From Bin80 sp026708685 (GTDB lineage: Bacteria > Bacteroidota > Rhodothermia > Rhodothermales > Bin80): DNA of 64,000 nucleotides. Every line of letters starts with the position of its first letter. The stretch's first letter is position 1. The DNA is taken from contig OZ241742.1 in assembly GCA_965200955.1 (NCBI GenBank), positions 248,001 to 312,000 on the forward strand, in the 5' to 3' direction. The notes beneath the pieces are model-generated. The model had not been told where the DNA came from and did not search any database. It saw only the letters and a list, made by a program, of their open reading frames with translations. Below are positions 46,578 through 54,756 of the stretch, piece after piece. Position numbers and translations under genes: made by a program.

Positions 46578-47531
46578 CTATATTTTATCAGATTGAATTA
46601 AATCTGACCAAACTCTATCTACAAAATCGTAGAATATGGGCTTGGAATGAGTCCAACCAAAATGGAGCGTAAATGGTGTTACCTTCATATAGTCACGCCG
46701 CCGAAGCATGGATGCAGCCATCTGCGTCAAAAAATTTCGTAGACGTGTGTTGGTGATACCTCCCCCCTGTATTTCATGGATAAATCGATCCGTATAGTAC
46801 TGGTACGATACTTCGTCAAAATTCTCAGTGTGCTCTGTCACTTCAGGAATATAATCAAGTTGGGGACTGTTAGCACCCTGAAACCAGTCAAAGACGGGTA
46901 GCCCCAGACGACTCATCGCCATTGCGATACTCCATTCACACGATTCTATATAGGATTCTTTCTGATGACGAGATCTAAAATGCGTGAAGTCCCTTCTTGA
47001 AAAATAATCAATCGCCTGCTCACATACAGATTTGGTCACATCAGAATCTGCGGTATAAATCATGCCAGCCTGTACTCGGGGCAGGTGGGTCAATCCAAAA
47101 CGCTTGAGTGTACGGTGTCTACAGTCACGCAAAAATTCTATAATCACAAGGGCATTCTTGGGGCCCCCAAAATATATATCCGCACGCTCCAGTCCTGTAG
47201 CAGTATACGGATAGATGGACAGTTGAGACCACAAGTGATCAGGGTTACGACACCAGATCATATCACTATCAACATACAAGGATCGATCCCATGGACAGAA
47301 CTTGTATAAATGATGTTTGAATCCAATGATAGAGCAGTGTTCCTCGGGGAGTGGACGGATCAATGTGAAAAAATCTTTCAGCCCAGAACGCTCTAGAATT
47401 TCCCGATGTGAGTCCGTACAATACAGTGCAACAGGACGCGTGGTATCGTGTCGGCGAAGGGTAGACACCGAAACCACTGCGTGTTGCAAAAACTTCTCGT
47501 CTCCGTAAGAGTGAAGAACGTATCCTTCCAT
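46578..47531 (-). CDS. GT-A type glycosyltransferase
   Basis: A 317-residue soluble glycosyltransferase with a nucleotide-sugar-binding fold. The N-terminus (YVLHSYGDEKFLQHAVVSVSTLRRH) and a DxD motif in RSLYVDSDMIW (metal and nucleotide-sugar site) are characteristic; the acceptor-side regions VQAGMIYTADSD and LPVFDWFQGANSPQ follow. The start is ATG 47531; a GTG two codons upstream is possible. It is 50 bases downstream of mlaC, so it probably belongs to the tolC-mlaC transcript. The sugar and acceptor are unknown. Confidence 0.8.
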   Translation of the reverse strand: MEGYVLHSYGDEKFLQHAVVSVSTLRRHDTTRPVALYCTDSHREILERSGLKDFFTLIRPLPEEHCSIIGFKHHLYKFCPWDRSLYVDSDMIWCRNPDHLWSQLSIYPYTATGLERADIYFGGPKNALVIIEFLRDCRHRTLKRFGLTHLPRVQAGMIYTADSDVTKSVCEQAIDYFSRRDFTHFRSRHQKESYIESCEWSIAMAMSRLGLPVFDWFQGANSPQLDYIPEVTEHTENFDEVSYQYYTDRFIHEIQGGGITNTRLRNFLTQMAASMLRRRDYMKVTPFTLHFGWTHSKPIFYDFVDRVWSDLIQSDKI

Positions 47532-47580
47532 GCTCACAAATTGAGTATCAATCTCTGAAAGATACGCCTACTTGATCAAA

Positions 47581-48183
47581 TCATTGGTTTTGAATCGCAT
47601 CAACCCGTTTTTGGAGACTTTGCATGAACGCCTCAAATCCCCTCTTGCGAACAAATGACTGAAAGGACGCAGAGTATCCATCAACAGTACCGACATCATC
47701 AATGATGATATCATACACCCACCAATGATCAAGTTTTTGATGAAGACGGTAGTCCACCTCAAGCGTTGTGCGATCAATTTCAACAGATGTCTTCACCAGA
47801 GCGTGATTTTCATTAACAGTAACCGATTCAATCGTAACAGGTGCTTCATAAACGGAGAGATCTCTCATGGATTGAGATCGCACAATCTGGCCAAATACGT
47901 CAATAAACTCGTTCTGATCTTCAGTGGGCAGATCTTCATAATAACGCCCTAGGGAACGTCGTCCCATTTCTTCAAAGTCGATCTGCCCATTGATCAGAGA
48001 CTGTGCTTTATCCTGAAGGGCTGGATCATTGCCCATTCCCTGAACTGCATCCTTGATCTCCTGATCGCGGGATAGAATGAACGCTCGTACCTCTGCTTCG
48101 GTCTCCAATGTGTCCTGAGCATAGATCACAGATGGTGCAAAGATCAGTAGAAATCCAATAAGTAAAAGTGGGGATTGCATCAT
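47581..48183 (-). CDS. mlaC: MlaC/Ttg2D-like phospholipid-binding periplasmic protein
   Basis: A 200-residue exported protein with a signal peptide (LLLIGFLLIFAPSVIYAQ). The MlaC fold is shown by NGQIDFEEMGRRSLGRYYEDLPTEDQNEFIDVFGQIVRS, a central pair of strands (VEIDRTTLEVDYRLHQKLDHWWVYDIIIDDVG) and FVRKRGFEAFMQSLQKRV at the end. MlaC proteins carry phospholipids between membrane complexes. The permease and MlaD genes are not beside it. Its start overlaps the TolC-family stop by one base (TAATG), so the two are translated together. Confidence 0.9.
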   Translation of the reverse strand: MMQSPLLLIGFLLIFAPSVIYAQDTLETEAEVRAFILSRDQEIKDAVQGMGNDPALQDKAQSLINGQIDFEEMGRRSLGRYYEDLPTEDQNEFIDVFGQIVRSQSMRDLSVYEAPVTIESVTVNENHALVKTSVEIDRTTLEVDYRLHQKLDHWWVYDIIIDDVGTVDGYSASFQSFVRKRGFEAFMQSLQKRVDAIQNQ

Positions 48184-49577
48184 TATGATTCTAAAAATGA
48201 GTCCATTTCCCGTATTAGTATCCCAGCAGTCGATAAAAGTTTAAGGATCGCCATATTGTAGCGACTCACAGCTTCGTAGTAGTCAGCCTCAACCGTCAAA
48301 TTCGTTTGTACAGCATTCAAAAGATTTTCAGTATTACCTAGGTCAAGATCAAAATTGACTTGCTCTACTCGCAACCACTGTTTACTAATGGTCAGTGAAC
48401 TGTCCTTGGCTGCGAGAGCTGCCTCCTCAATGGCCACCTGTCTCCACGCTTGCTCTATTTCTGCAAGAATCTGTTGCTCAGCACCCTGAGAGAGATGCTG
48501 TGCCCTACTATGCTGTGCCTCTGCTTGTGCAACTTTTGCTCGGGTCTGGCCAAAGTTAAGTTTTTGAGAAATCCGAATCCCTGCTCTTACAGAGGTTCGC
48601 CTGAATGTATCATGAACAAATGGATTCGGCTGGCGGAATCGGTTAGATGCACGACCGATCGAAAAGGTGATTCCAAACCCACTTTGAGGATAGTAATCCG
48701 ATCGTGCAACTTGAACCAGAGCACTGGATGCCGACAGGCCAGCTTTGGCCTGAAGGATTTCTGGGCGATACATGAGTGCTTTCTGTTGGTAGTACTCCAA
48801 GTCTTCCAATACAAAAATCATGGGAGCCAACGTGTTTTGAGCGGGAGCGATATGAATTGAATCGGATAACATGAGCTGCCTTCGGAGGGCGGCATGTGCT
48901 GTCTGACGCTTCTCGGACACCTCCACCACGCGTCGCTCAAATTCCTGTTGAGTAATAAGGATCTGATATCGATCAGCGTCATCAATATCAGTGCTTCCTT
49001 CATCTAAAAGACGATTAATTTCTTGGATGGCCATGTTCACTGCGGCTTGACCACGACCAGCTAGATGTGAGAGTTCTTGGGCAAGTAATACATTGTAGTA
49101 AAATTCAGCCGCCCTAAGCGATGCACTGAGCATGGTCTCATGTGCACGAGCATCCTCTAAATCAGCACCAGCCGATGCAGCTTTGATGGATCCGCCAAGA
49201 GCACCCCAGGTGTAAATTGGTTGTATCAAGGAGAATTCTGCCAGAGCAAAAGGCTTCAAGTTGCTGAAATCGTTACGTACAGCGGGATCCAGATAGAGTT
49301 GGTCACGAGGGGATCCGTTCGGATTATCAATCCCTGGTACGGCTGAAAAAGAAGTTGAGGCCGTTGCATTGGGTAAGACACGACTACTTCGAGCGAACTG
49401 ATAGCGTGCACTGGCCGAGTTCGCATTAGACATAGCAGCTTGAATATCTGGACTTACAGCCAGCGTCTCTTTAAGAACCTGCTTTAAATCAATTTCGAGG
49501 GTGTCGGGATTGGCATGAGCAACCGATCCAGTGATCATCAAAAAGCTCACGCTTATGCAAAAGAAAAAATTATTCAT
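48183..49577 (-). CDS. TolC-family outer-membrane efflux protein
   Basis: A 464-residue outer-membrane factor. After a signal peptide (FFFCISVSFLMITGSVAHA) come the two long helical repeats of the TolC barrel-and-tunnel fold, with EFSLIQPIYTWGALGGSIKAA marking the first strand region and SDYYPQSGFGITFSIG the second. Sizes and repeat spacing match OMF proteins (about 450 residues). The mlaC gene follows directly, an unusual pairing. The intergenic DNA upstream holds an inverted repeat and probably the operon promoter. Confidence 0.92.
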   Translation of the reverse strand: MNNFFFCISVSFLMITGSVAHANPDTLEIDLKQVLKETLAVSPDIQAAMSNANSASARYQFARSSRVLPNATASTSFSAVPGIDNPNGSPRDQLYLDPAVRNDFSNLKPFALAEFSLIQPIYTWGALGGSIKAASAGADLEDARAHETMLSASLRAAEFYYNVLLAQELSHLAGRGQAAVNMAIQEINRLLDEGSTDIDDADRYQILITQQEFERRVVEVSEKRQTAHAALRRQLMLSDSIHIAPAQNTLAPMIFVLEDLEYYQQKALMYRPEILQAKAGLSASSALVQVARSDYYPQSGFGITFSIGRASNRFRQPNPFVHDTFRRTSVRAGIRISQKLNFGQTRAKVAQAEAQHSRAQHLSQGAEQQILAEIEQAWRQVAIEEAALAAKDSSLTISKQWLRVEQVNFDLDLGNTENLLNAVQTNLTVEADYYEAVSRYNMAILKLLSTAGILIREMDSFLES

Positions 49578-49767
49578 AATATACCATGTCGCTTCCTACC
49601 GTGATATAGTCACATTATCAGAGATAATTACTACACAATCTGGACAAATCTCATTGAATTGAGCTCACATAATCACTTACTACACGACATCTGCTCCTTC
49701 TGAACTGAACGGGATTGCCTTGAAGGTCTAATCTGATTGCTCATCCATCTAGGAAGATGACTCCAAA

Positions 49768-49786
49768 CACTGGATGAGATCCAGTG
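49768..49786. promoter_or_regulatory. Inverted repeat in the tolC/DUF721 divergent region
   Basis: CACTGGAT-gag-ATCCAGTG is an exact 8-base inverted repeat with a 3-base spacer. It has no T-tract and lies about 190 bases upstream of the TolC-family gene and 190 before the DUF721 gene, so a regulator-binding site is possible. The rest of 49578-49973 holds no gene. Confidence 0.4.
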
Positions 49787-49973
49787 GAGAGTAAACATTT
49801 TCATTTGAAAAATGTCATGCCCTTGTACACTCATCCTATCTCTGATTCAACGTATCTGAGAGGTAAGCACTGGATGGATGCACGGAAATGATAGGAAATT
49901 TGACAACCTTAGGCTTGGATTGCATCCTATGCTCATTTGAAGGGTATGATGGTGTCCAAGCCTGAATCCTTCT

Positions 49974-50273
49974 ATGCGGTCTCAAACATCGCCAAAACCC
50001 CTTTTGCTTTCTAACCTGATTGATCATATTTTTGATGATCTTGGTATTCGGCAACGTGTTGACGAAGCACACGCAGTTGAGGCATGGCACCAACTTGCTG
50101 GACCCGTGATTGCTACGGTTACTGAACACGTATGGGCCCGACAGGGTCGGCTCTATGTTGAACTCAATTCTGGCACATGGCGCCAAGAACTGCATATGCA
50201 CCGCATCCAGTGGAAAGATCGCTTGAATCAGACTCTAGGTAAAAAAGTCATCCATGAAATCGTCTTCAACTAA
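49974..50273 (+). CDS. DUF721 (DciA-like) protein
   Basis: A 99-residue protein of the DUF721 family, which includes DciA, the predicted bacterial helicase loader or regulator. The core motif AWHQLAGPVIATVTEHVWARQGRLYVELNSGTWRQEL (38-74) is characteristic, ending in the basic helix region. It has no signal or membrane helix. It overlaps the following M23 peptidase gene by 20 bases. Confidence 0.85.
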   Translation: MRSQTSPKPLLLSNLIDHIFDDLGIRQRVDEAHAVEAWHQLAGPVIATVTEHVWARQGRLYVELNSGTWRQELHMHRIQWKDRLNQTLGKKVIHEIVFN

Positions 50274-51216
50274 AGAGGCACTTCTATCGTTGATGCATTC
50301 ACTCAGGGCATTTATTGAGTTTTACAAAAACATTCTTTGGAAGCTGGGCCGTGAGGCTCGTATCATCATTTGGAGGGGGGATGAAAAAGACACCTACAAG
50401 GAATACATCCCCCAACAGTTTTATCCCCGCACCCTATTGATTACCATGCTGTCATTCTTTACGGTGATCATTTTTGGGTTGACTCTTTACGCTGTCAATC
50501 TGGGGCTCATTCCAAGTATGGATCTACGAGAGTTTCATCAACGTTCCATATCGACTTCTATACGATTACAGCAAATTTCTGATTCACTGGATGTACAGGC
50601 ACAGTATCTTTCCAACCTGCGCACTCTTCTCTCTGAACATTCTGACAGCTTGTATGATGACGGTATGGACCCATCCATGACGGCCATCCTTCCCACTGGA
50701 ATGGGAGTGAATCATCCATCCACTTCAATGTATACTCACACAGGCCAAGGTTATCTGCCTGTGAGCCCAATGGCTTGGGCATCCCTAAAATCATCCACGC
50801 AGGAATACAAATCACCGAGTCCACTTGATCATCTGATGCCTCTTCAGAGACCAGTGGTTCCTCCAGTTTCAGGCATCATTACGCGCTCCTTTGCCGCTGA
50901 AATGGGGCATTATGCCATTGACTTTGCCATTACTGCCGGATCAACGGTTCACAGCATCGGTGATGGGTATGTCATTTTCTCAGACTGGACCTATGAGGGT
51001 GGCCACACCATCACCATTCAACATGCAGAAGGATATGTCTCTGTCTATAAACACAATCAACGACTTTTAAAGCGGGTTGGAGAGCGAGTTGATGCCCGTG
51101 AAATCATTGCGATCAGTGGAGACTCTGGGGAATTCTCCTCTGCACCACATCTTCATTTTGAATTGTGGAATCATGGCATAGCACAACAGCCATCCACCTA
51201 TCTACTTGGCTACTGA
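50254..51216 (+). CDS. M23-family metallopeptidase, membrane anchored
   Basis: A 320-residue protein with one membrane helix at about 60-80 (LLITMLSFFTVIIFGLTLYAV) and a periplasmic C-terminal LytM domain. Zinc-site residues are visible: HYAIDFA (His-x3-Asp) and PHLHFELW (HxH) in the peptidase domain (~205-310), with HNQRLLKRVGERV between. It likely cuts peptidoglycan cross-links. The gene overlaps DUF721 by 20 bases and is followed by bactofilin about 75 bases later. M23 and bactofilin pairs are a known shape-determining arrangement in other bacteria. Confidence 0.9.
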   Translation: MKSSSTKEALLSLMHSLRAFIEFYKNILWKLGREARIIIWRGDEKDTYKEYIPQQFYPRTLLITMLSFFTVIIFGLTLYAVNLGLIPSMDLREFHQRSISTSIRLQQISDSLDVQAQYLSNLRTLLSEHSDSLYDDGMDPSMTAILPTGMGVNHPSTSMYTHTGQGYLPVSPMAWASLKSSTQEYKSPSPLDHLMPLQRPVVPPVSGIITRSFAAEMGHYAIDFAITAGSTVHSIGDGYVIFSDWTYEGGHTITIQHAEGYVSVYKHNQRLLKRVGERVDAREIIAISGDSGEFSSAPHLHFELWNHGIAQQPSTYLLGY

Positions 51217-51292
51217 ATCCGTGATCAATTTTCACATTCATTGGTGTGAATGAATTTTTTTTCTTAAATTACCAAAACTACTCTTTTTTTAC

Positions 51293-51745
51293 ATGCCCCC
51301 TTCACGAAAAACCAAAGAGATTGCCCCTCGTATCAAAAGGGAATCGGATGGGTCTTCCCATCTCAATGTCATTGCAGAAGGTACGACCGTCAAAGGGACA
51401 TTGACCTCATCATCGGATACACGGATGGGAGGAAAACTGGACGGTGAACTGAAAGTAGATGGCACGATTTATCTGACCGAAGATGGATTTGTTGACGGCT
51501 CCATTCATGGAAAAGATGTCAACATCTCTGGTTCCGTCAAGGGCGTAGTCACTGCCGCAAATAAAGTTTTTTTAACGGGCACCGCAAAAATTGAAGGTAC
51601 CATTTCTGCGAATCGCCTCGTGATGGAGGATGGTGCCATTTTCAATGGCGAGTGCCATATGGGCGTTAAGTCAAAGGATTTGTCCTCCAGCTTTGTGCCA
51701 TCCACCAATGGGAAAGACAAAAAACTGGCAAAGCAGCCTGCGTGA
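51293..51745 (+). CDS. Bactofilin (polymer-forming cytoskeletal protein)
   Basis: A 150-residue bactofilin. The DUF583 beta-helix begins at about residue 25 with VIAEGTTVKGTLTSSSDTRMGGKLDGELK and repeats short V/I-x-G-x-V-x-G strands to about 128. Basic, Lys-rich tails flank the core, as is usual. Bactofilins form filaments that localise cell-wall enzymes, and the upstream M23 peptidase is a plausible partner. The atpZ/I gene starts inside its 3' end (from 51708), a tight overlap of 38 bases. Confidence 0.92.
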   Translation: MPPSRKTKEIAPRIKRESDGSSHLNVIAEGTTVKGTLTSSSDTRMGGKLDGELKVDGTIYLTEDGFVDGSIHGKDVNISGSVKGVVTAANKVFLTGTAKIEGTISANRLVMEDGAIFNGECHMGVKSKDLSSSFVPSTNGKDKKLAKQPA

Positions 51746-51926
51746 TGCCTCCCCTTACCTGAGTCTTGGCATGCAGCTGGCCATGACCATGGCGGCTTTT
51801 GCTCTCGGTGGATATTTTTTGGATCAGTGGCTTCATACCACTCCATGGCTGATTCTTGTTTGCTCTATCGTTGGGATGGTGTGCATTTTTGTCAGACTGG
51901 TTCATATTGCCTATCATCAGGACTAG
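51708..51926 (+). CDS. atpZ: AtpZ/AtpI family F0 accessory protein
   Basis: A 72-residue membrane protein with two helices (YLSLGMQLAMTMAAFALGGYFLDQW and WLILVCSIVGMVCIFVRLVHIAY). It is of the AtpZ/AtpI type, which helps c-ring assembly or ion supply. The ATG at 51708 (MGKTKNWQSS) gives the family-sized protein and lies in the 3' end of the bactofilin gene; an open frame to 51630 would add an implausible leader. It heads the ATP synthase gene block. Confidence 0.8.
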   Translation: MGKTKNWQSSLRDASPYLSLGMQLAMTMAAFALGGYFLDQWLHTTPWLILVCSIVGMVCIFVRLVHIAYHQD

Positions 51927-52002
51927 TTCACAAATTCTTCACAATTTTTTCTATCCTTTTAGTTGATCATCTTATTCGTTGTTTCGTAGAAGCGTTTTTC
52001 GA

Positions 52003-52281
52003 ATGAGTTCTCAATGGAGTATTGTTGCAGGAATGCTACTGGGGTTTGGTTATATAGGAACCAGCATTCTGGTAACGATGATTGCTCAGCGCACCACCAA
52101 TTTTGTGCCTGTCGTGCTTGGTGGCATGGTGTTGCGAATGATTGGAGCTCTTTTAGTGTTCATCTTGATCATTTCCATGGTTTCAGTTGTACTTGAGGCG
52201 TTTACGGCGACCTTCCTGCTGATCGCTTTGACAGGTCTCTTCGTAGAAATTCTGTGGATTAGCCGCCGAAAAGCTTCATGA
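52003..52281 (+). CDS. Small membrane protein, ATP synthase subunit I-like
   Basis: A 92-residue protein with three to four hydrophobic helices (SIVAGMLLGFGYIGTSILVTMIA, FVPVVLGGMVLRMIGALLVFILII, ATFLLIALTGLFVEILWI). It is placed between AtpZ and AtpB as in other F-type operons. The likely start is ATG 52003; an in-frame TTG at 51979 is an alternative. The stop overlaps the atpB start (ATGA), so it is part of the operon. The exact role is inferred from position. Confidence 0.7.
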   Translation: MSSQWSIVAGMLLGFGYIGTSILVTMIAQRTTNFVPVVLGGMVLRMIGALLVFILIISMVSVVLEAFTATFLLIALTGLFVEILWISRRKAS

Positions 52282-53387
52282 GCATAGGCCACTTGTTGTC
52301 TACTCTAGTTTGCTTCACTGTGCTGTTGCTCCCATTTGATTCAATGGCCAGTGAGGAGGAAGAATTTGATGCGGTCCATCACACTGCCGACGCTTACTAT
52401 CTTGATTTTCTCCCCTTTGCAAAGGTAGAGTTACCACGACTTTTTATCGTTCGTCACGAACTTAGTGGTACTCAATTGCTTGCCTATTCATCAACCAAGC
52501 GGGCCCTCCAGTCGGGAGAAATGCTTCCGTATCCTGATCATGCATCCGATGAATCTCATGATGACGAGCCTCATACAGCGTCTCCAGTTGACCTTGATGC
52601 TTTGATCACATCTGGTAAGCACTTAGACAGCAAGCTGATTCCCCGTGAAGGTGCCTTGCTTCTTGATCTGTCGATCACGAAGCATCTGGTGTTTTCCATC
52701 CTTGCATCTGGCATTCTGCTGACGATCTTTATACAGCTTGCCCGTCGGTATCGTCGGGGAATCGGTCGCACCAGTGCCCCCAAGGGAGTTTTTCAGAATC
52801 TGTTTGAAACCCTGATTGTATTCGTTCGAGATGACATTGCCGTTCCCAATCTTGGCAAGGAGAATTCCGATCGATTTCTGCCCTATCTGCTCACGGCATT
52901 CTTCTTCATCCTGACCTGTAATCTACTGGGGCTTGTACCGTTTGGGGCCACTGCTACTTCCAATCTCAATATTACGGCTGTACTGGCTGGATTCACTTTT
53001 GTCCTTACCCAGTTCAATGGATCCAAAGATCATTGGAAGCATGTATTCTGGCCCCCCGATATGCCAGTATTGGTTAAGTTTCTCTTGATTCCCACGGAGA
53101 TCATGGGACTATTCACCAAACCCATTGCCCTAGCGATTCGTCTGTTTGCCAATCTTACCGCCGGGCATTTGGTGATTCTCAGTCTCATTGGCATGATTTT
53201 CACCTTTACTCAGTTGTTTGGCGAAGTGGTTGGCTACGGAGTCGTTCCGATTAGTCTTGGCTTCACCCTGTTTGTGATGTTCCTTGAAATTTTGATTGCA
53301 TTTATTCAAGCGTACATCTTCACCATTCTGTCCGCACTGTTCATTGGTATGGCTATCGCCAGTCATTCGCACAGTGAGGCACATTGA
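52278..53387 (+). CDS. atpB: ATP synthase F0 subunit a
   Basis: A 369-residue subunit a that forms the ion half-channels beside the c-ring. The N-terminal ~130 residues include a signal-like segment (LLSTLVCFTVLLLPFDSMAS) and an acidic periplasmic stretch, a form typical of Bacteroidota-type AtpB. Helices begin at about 130, and the essential Arg is in KPIALAIRLFANLTAGH. It overlaps the upstream gene by four bases (ATGA). Confidence 0.95.
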   Translation: MSIGHLLSTLVCFTVLLLPFDSMASEEEEFDAVHHTADAYYLDFLPFAKVELPRLFIVRHELSGTQLLAYSSTKRALQSGEMLPYPDHASDESHDDEPHTASPVDLDALITSGKHLDSKLIPREGALLLDLSITKHLVFSILASGILLTIFIQLARRYRRGIGRTSAPKGVFQNLFETLIVFVRDDIAVPNLGKENSDRFLPYLLTAFFFILTCNLLGLVPFGATATSNLNITAVLAGFTFVLTQFNGSKDHWKHVFWPPDMPVLVKFLLIPTEIMGLFTKPIALAIRLFANLTAGHLVILSLIGMIFTFTQLFGEVVGYGVVPISLGFTLFVMFLEILIAFIQAYIFTILSALFIGMAIASHSHSEAH

Positions 53388-53434
53388 GCATATAACCCAA
53401 TCTTTCAACCCTAACCTTAACTTTTATCTTTATT

Positions 53435-53662
53435 ATGGAAGCTGCAGCTCTTGCATTCCTTGGTGCTGGATTAGGCACCGGACTCGTCGCACTTGGAACT
53501 GGACTTGGCATTGGCAAGCTTGCCGGCCCCGCCATGGAGGGTACTGCCCGTCAGCCCGAAGCGACGAACGATATTCGTACTACCATGATTATCTCTGCCG
53601 CCCTCATTGAGGGAGTTGCACTGTTTGGCTTGGTGATCTGCTTTATTCTTGCCTTTAAATAA
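53435..53662 (+). CDS. atpE: ATP synthase F0 subunit c
   Basis: A 75-residue hairpin that forms the rotor ring. The polar loop RQPE is at 39-42 and the ion-carrying Glu59 is in AALIEGVALFGL. The helix-2 neighbourhood lacks the Gln/Ser/Thr set typical of sodium-binding rings, so protons are the probable coupling ion. Confidence 0.95.
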   Translation: MEAAALAFLGAGLGTGLVALGTGLGIGKLAGPAMEGTARQPEATNDIRTTMIISAALIEGVALFGLVICFILAFK

Positions 53663-53676
53663 GAGACCTGTTCATC

Positions 53677-54210
53677 ATGTTATTCGGTGCGAGCCTATTG
53701 AGTGCTAATGTCGGATTGATCGTTTGGCTGTCCGTCATTTTTTTGGTGACTCTGCTGATCTTGCGCAGATATGCGTGGGGCCCCATTACGTCTGCCCTGT
53801 CTGAACGTGAAGAAACGATTGCGAGTTCCTTAAATCGTGCAGAAGAGGCACTGGCGGAAAGCCAGCGATTGCAAGAAAGCAATGCTCAGGCGAAGCGCGA
53901 AGTTGAACAGGAGGCACAAAAACTTCTTCGAGAAGCTAGAGATGAGGCCCAGTCTCTGCGTGACCGGCAGGTGGAACGCACCCGTGAGGAGATCACCTCG
54001 CTCCGTGAACAGGCACTACTGGACATTGAGCGAGATAAAGAGAGAGCACTTCAGTCTCTGCGTGATGAGGTGGCCGATCTTGCCATTCTTGCTGCGGAGA
54101 AAATCCTCCAGGGGAACATCAATTCTTCCAGTCAGCGTGCACTCGTGAGTCAGTTCATTGATGATCTGACAACCTCTGATCGCTCTCAGAGCCCTTCTGC
54201 TCAGGCATGA
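53677..54210 (+). CDS. atpF: ATP synthase F0 subunit b
   Basis: A 177-residue peripheral-stalk subunit. One N-terminal membrane helix (VGLIVWLSVIFLVTLLILRRYAW) is followed by a long charged coiled coil (AEEALAESQRLQESNAQAKREVEQEAQKLL). It overlaps atpH by four bases (ATGA). Confidence 0.94.
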   Translation: MLFGASLLSANVGLIVWLSVIFLVTLLILRRYAWGPITSALSEREETIASSLNRAEEALAESQRLQESNAQAKREVEQEAQKLLREARDEAQSLRDRQVERTREEITSLREQALLDIERDKERALQSLRDEVADLAILAAEKILQGNINSSSQRALVSQFIDDLTTSDRSQSPSAQA

Positions 54211-54749
54211 CATCGTTACTGGTTGTTCGGCGTTATGCCGATGCACTCTATCAGGAATCAACTTCAATTGCCTCCGTCGTAGATGATGTGCAACTGATTC
54301 AGCAGACACTGAATGCTTCTCAGGACCTGAAGAACCTCCTCAAAAGTCCTGTCGTTTCTCGGCACCAAAAATCCGTGATTCTACAGCGTCTCTTTCACGA
54401 ACATGTTCACCTGGTGACTCTGCGTTTTCTGCAACTGCTCATTCAGCGTGGAAGAGAACATCTTCTTTCTGAAATTCTGGTCTGTTTTCAGAACTGCTTG
54501 GATCAGTCCTTAGCTATCACCACGGTGCATGCTTATGTTTATGCCCAGCTTTCTGACGGGGAAATTGAACGCCTCCGGTCTGTTCTGACCTCACAACTTG
54601 AAGGCCGCGTCCGCCTTCTTGTGACCACCGATCCTTCCCTGATGGGGGGGATCATTCTCAAAATTGGAGATATGGTGTATGATGGTAGTGTCCGACACCA
54701 ACTCTCTCTCCTTCATGATCGTCTGCGTATGCAGATCTCATTAACGTAA
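54207..54749 (+). CDS. atpH: ATP synthase F1 subunit delta
   Basis: A 180-residue OSCP/delta subunit that fixes the stator to F1. Its start RRYADALYQ and the C-terminal LLVTTDPSLMGGIILKIGDMVYDGSVRHQL motif are diagnostic. It overlaps atpF by four bases. Confidence 0.94.
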   Translation: MTSLLVVRRYADALYQESTSIASVVDDVQLIQQTLNASQDLKNLLKSPVVSRHQKSVILQRLFHEHVHLVTLRFLQLLIQRGREHLLSEILVCFQNCLDQSLAITTVHAYVYAQLSDGEIERLRSVLTSQLEGRVRLLVTTDPSLMGGIILKIGDMVYDGSVRHQLSLLHDRLRMQISLT

Positions 54750-54756
54750 TCTATTG

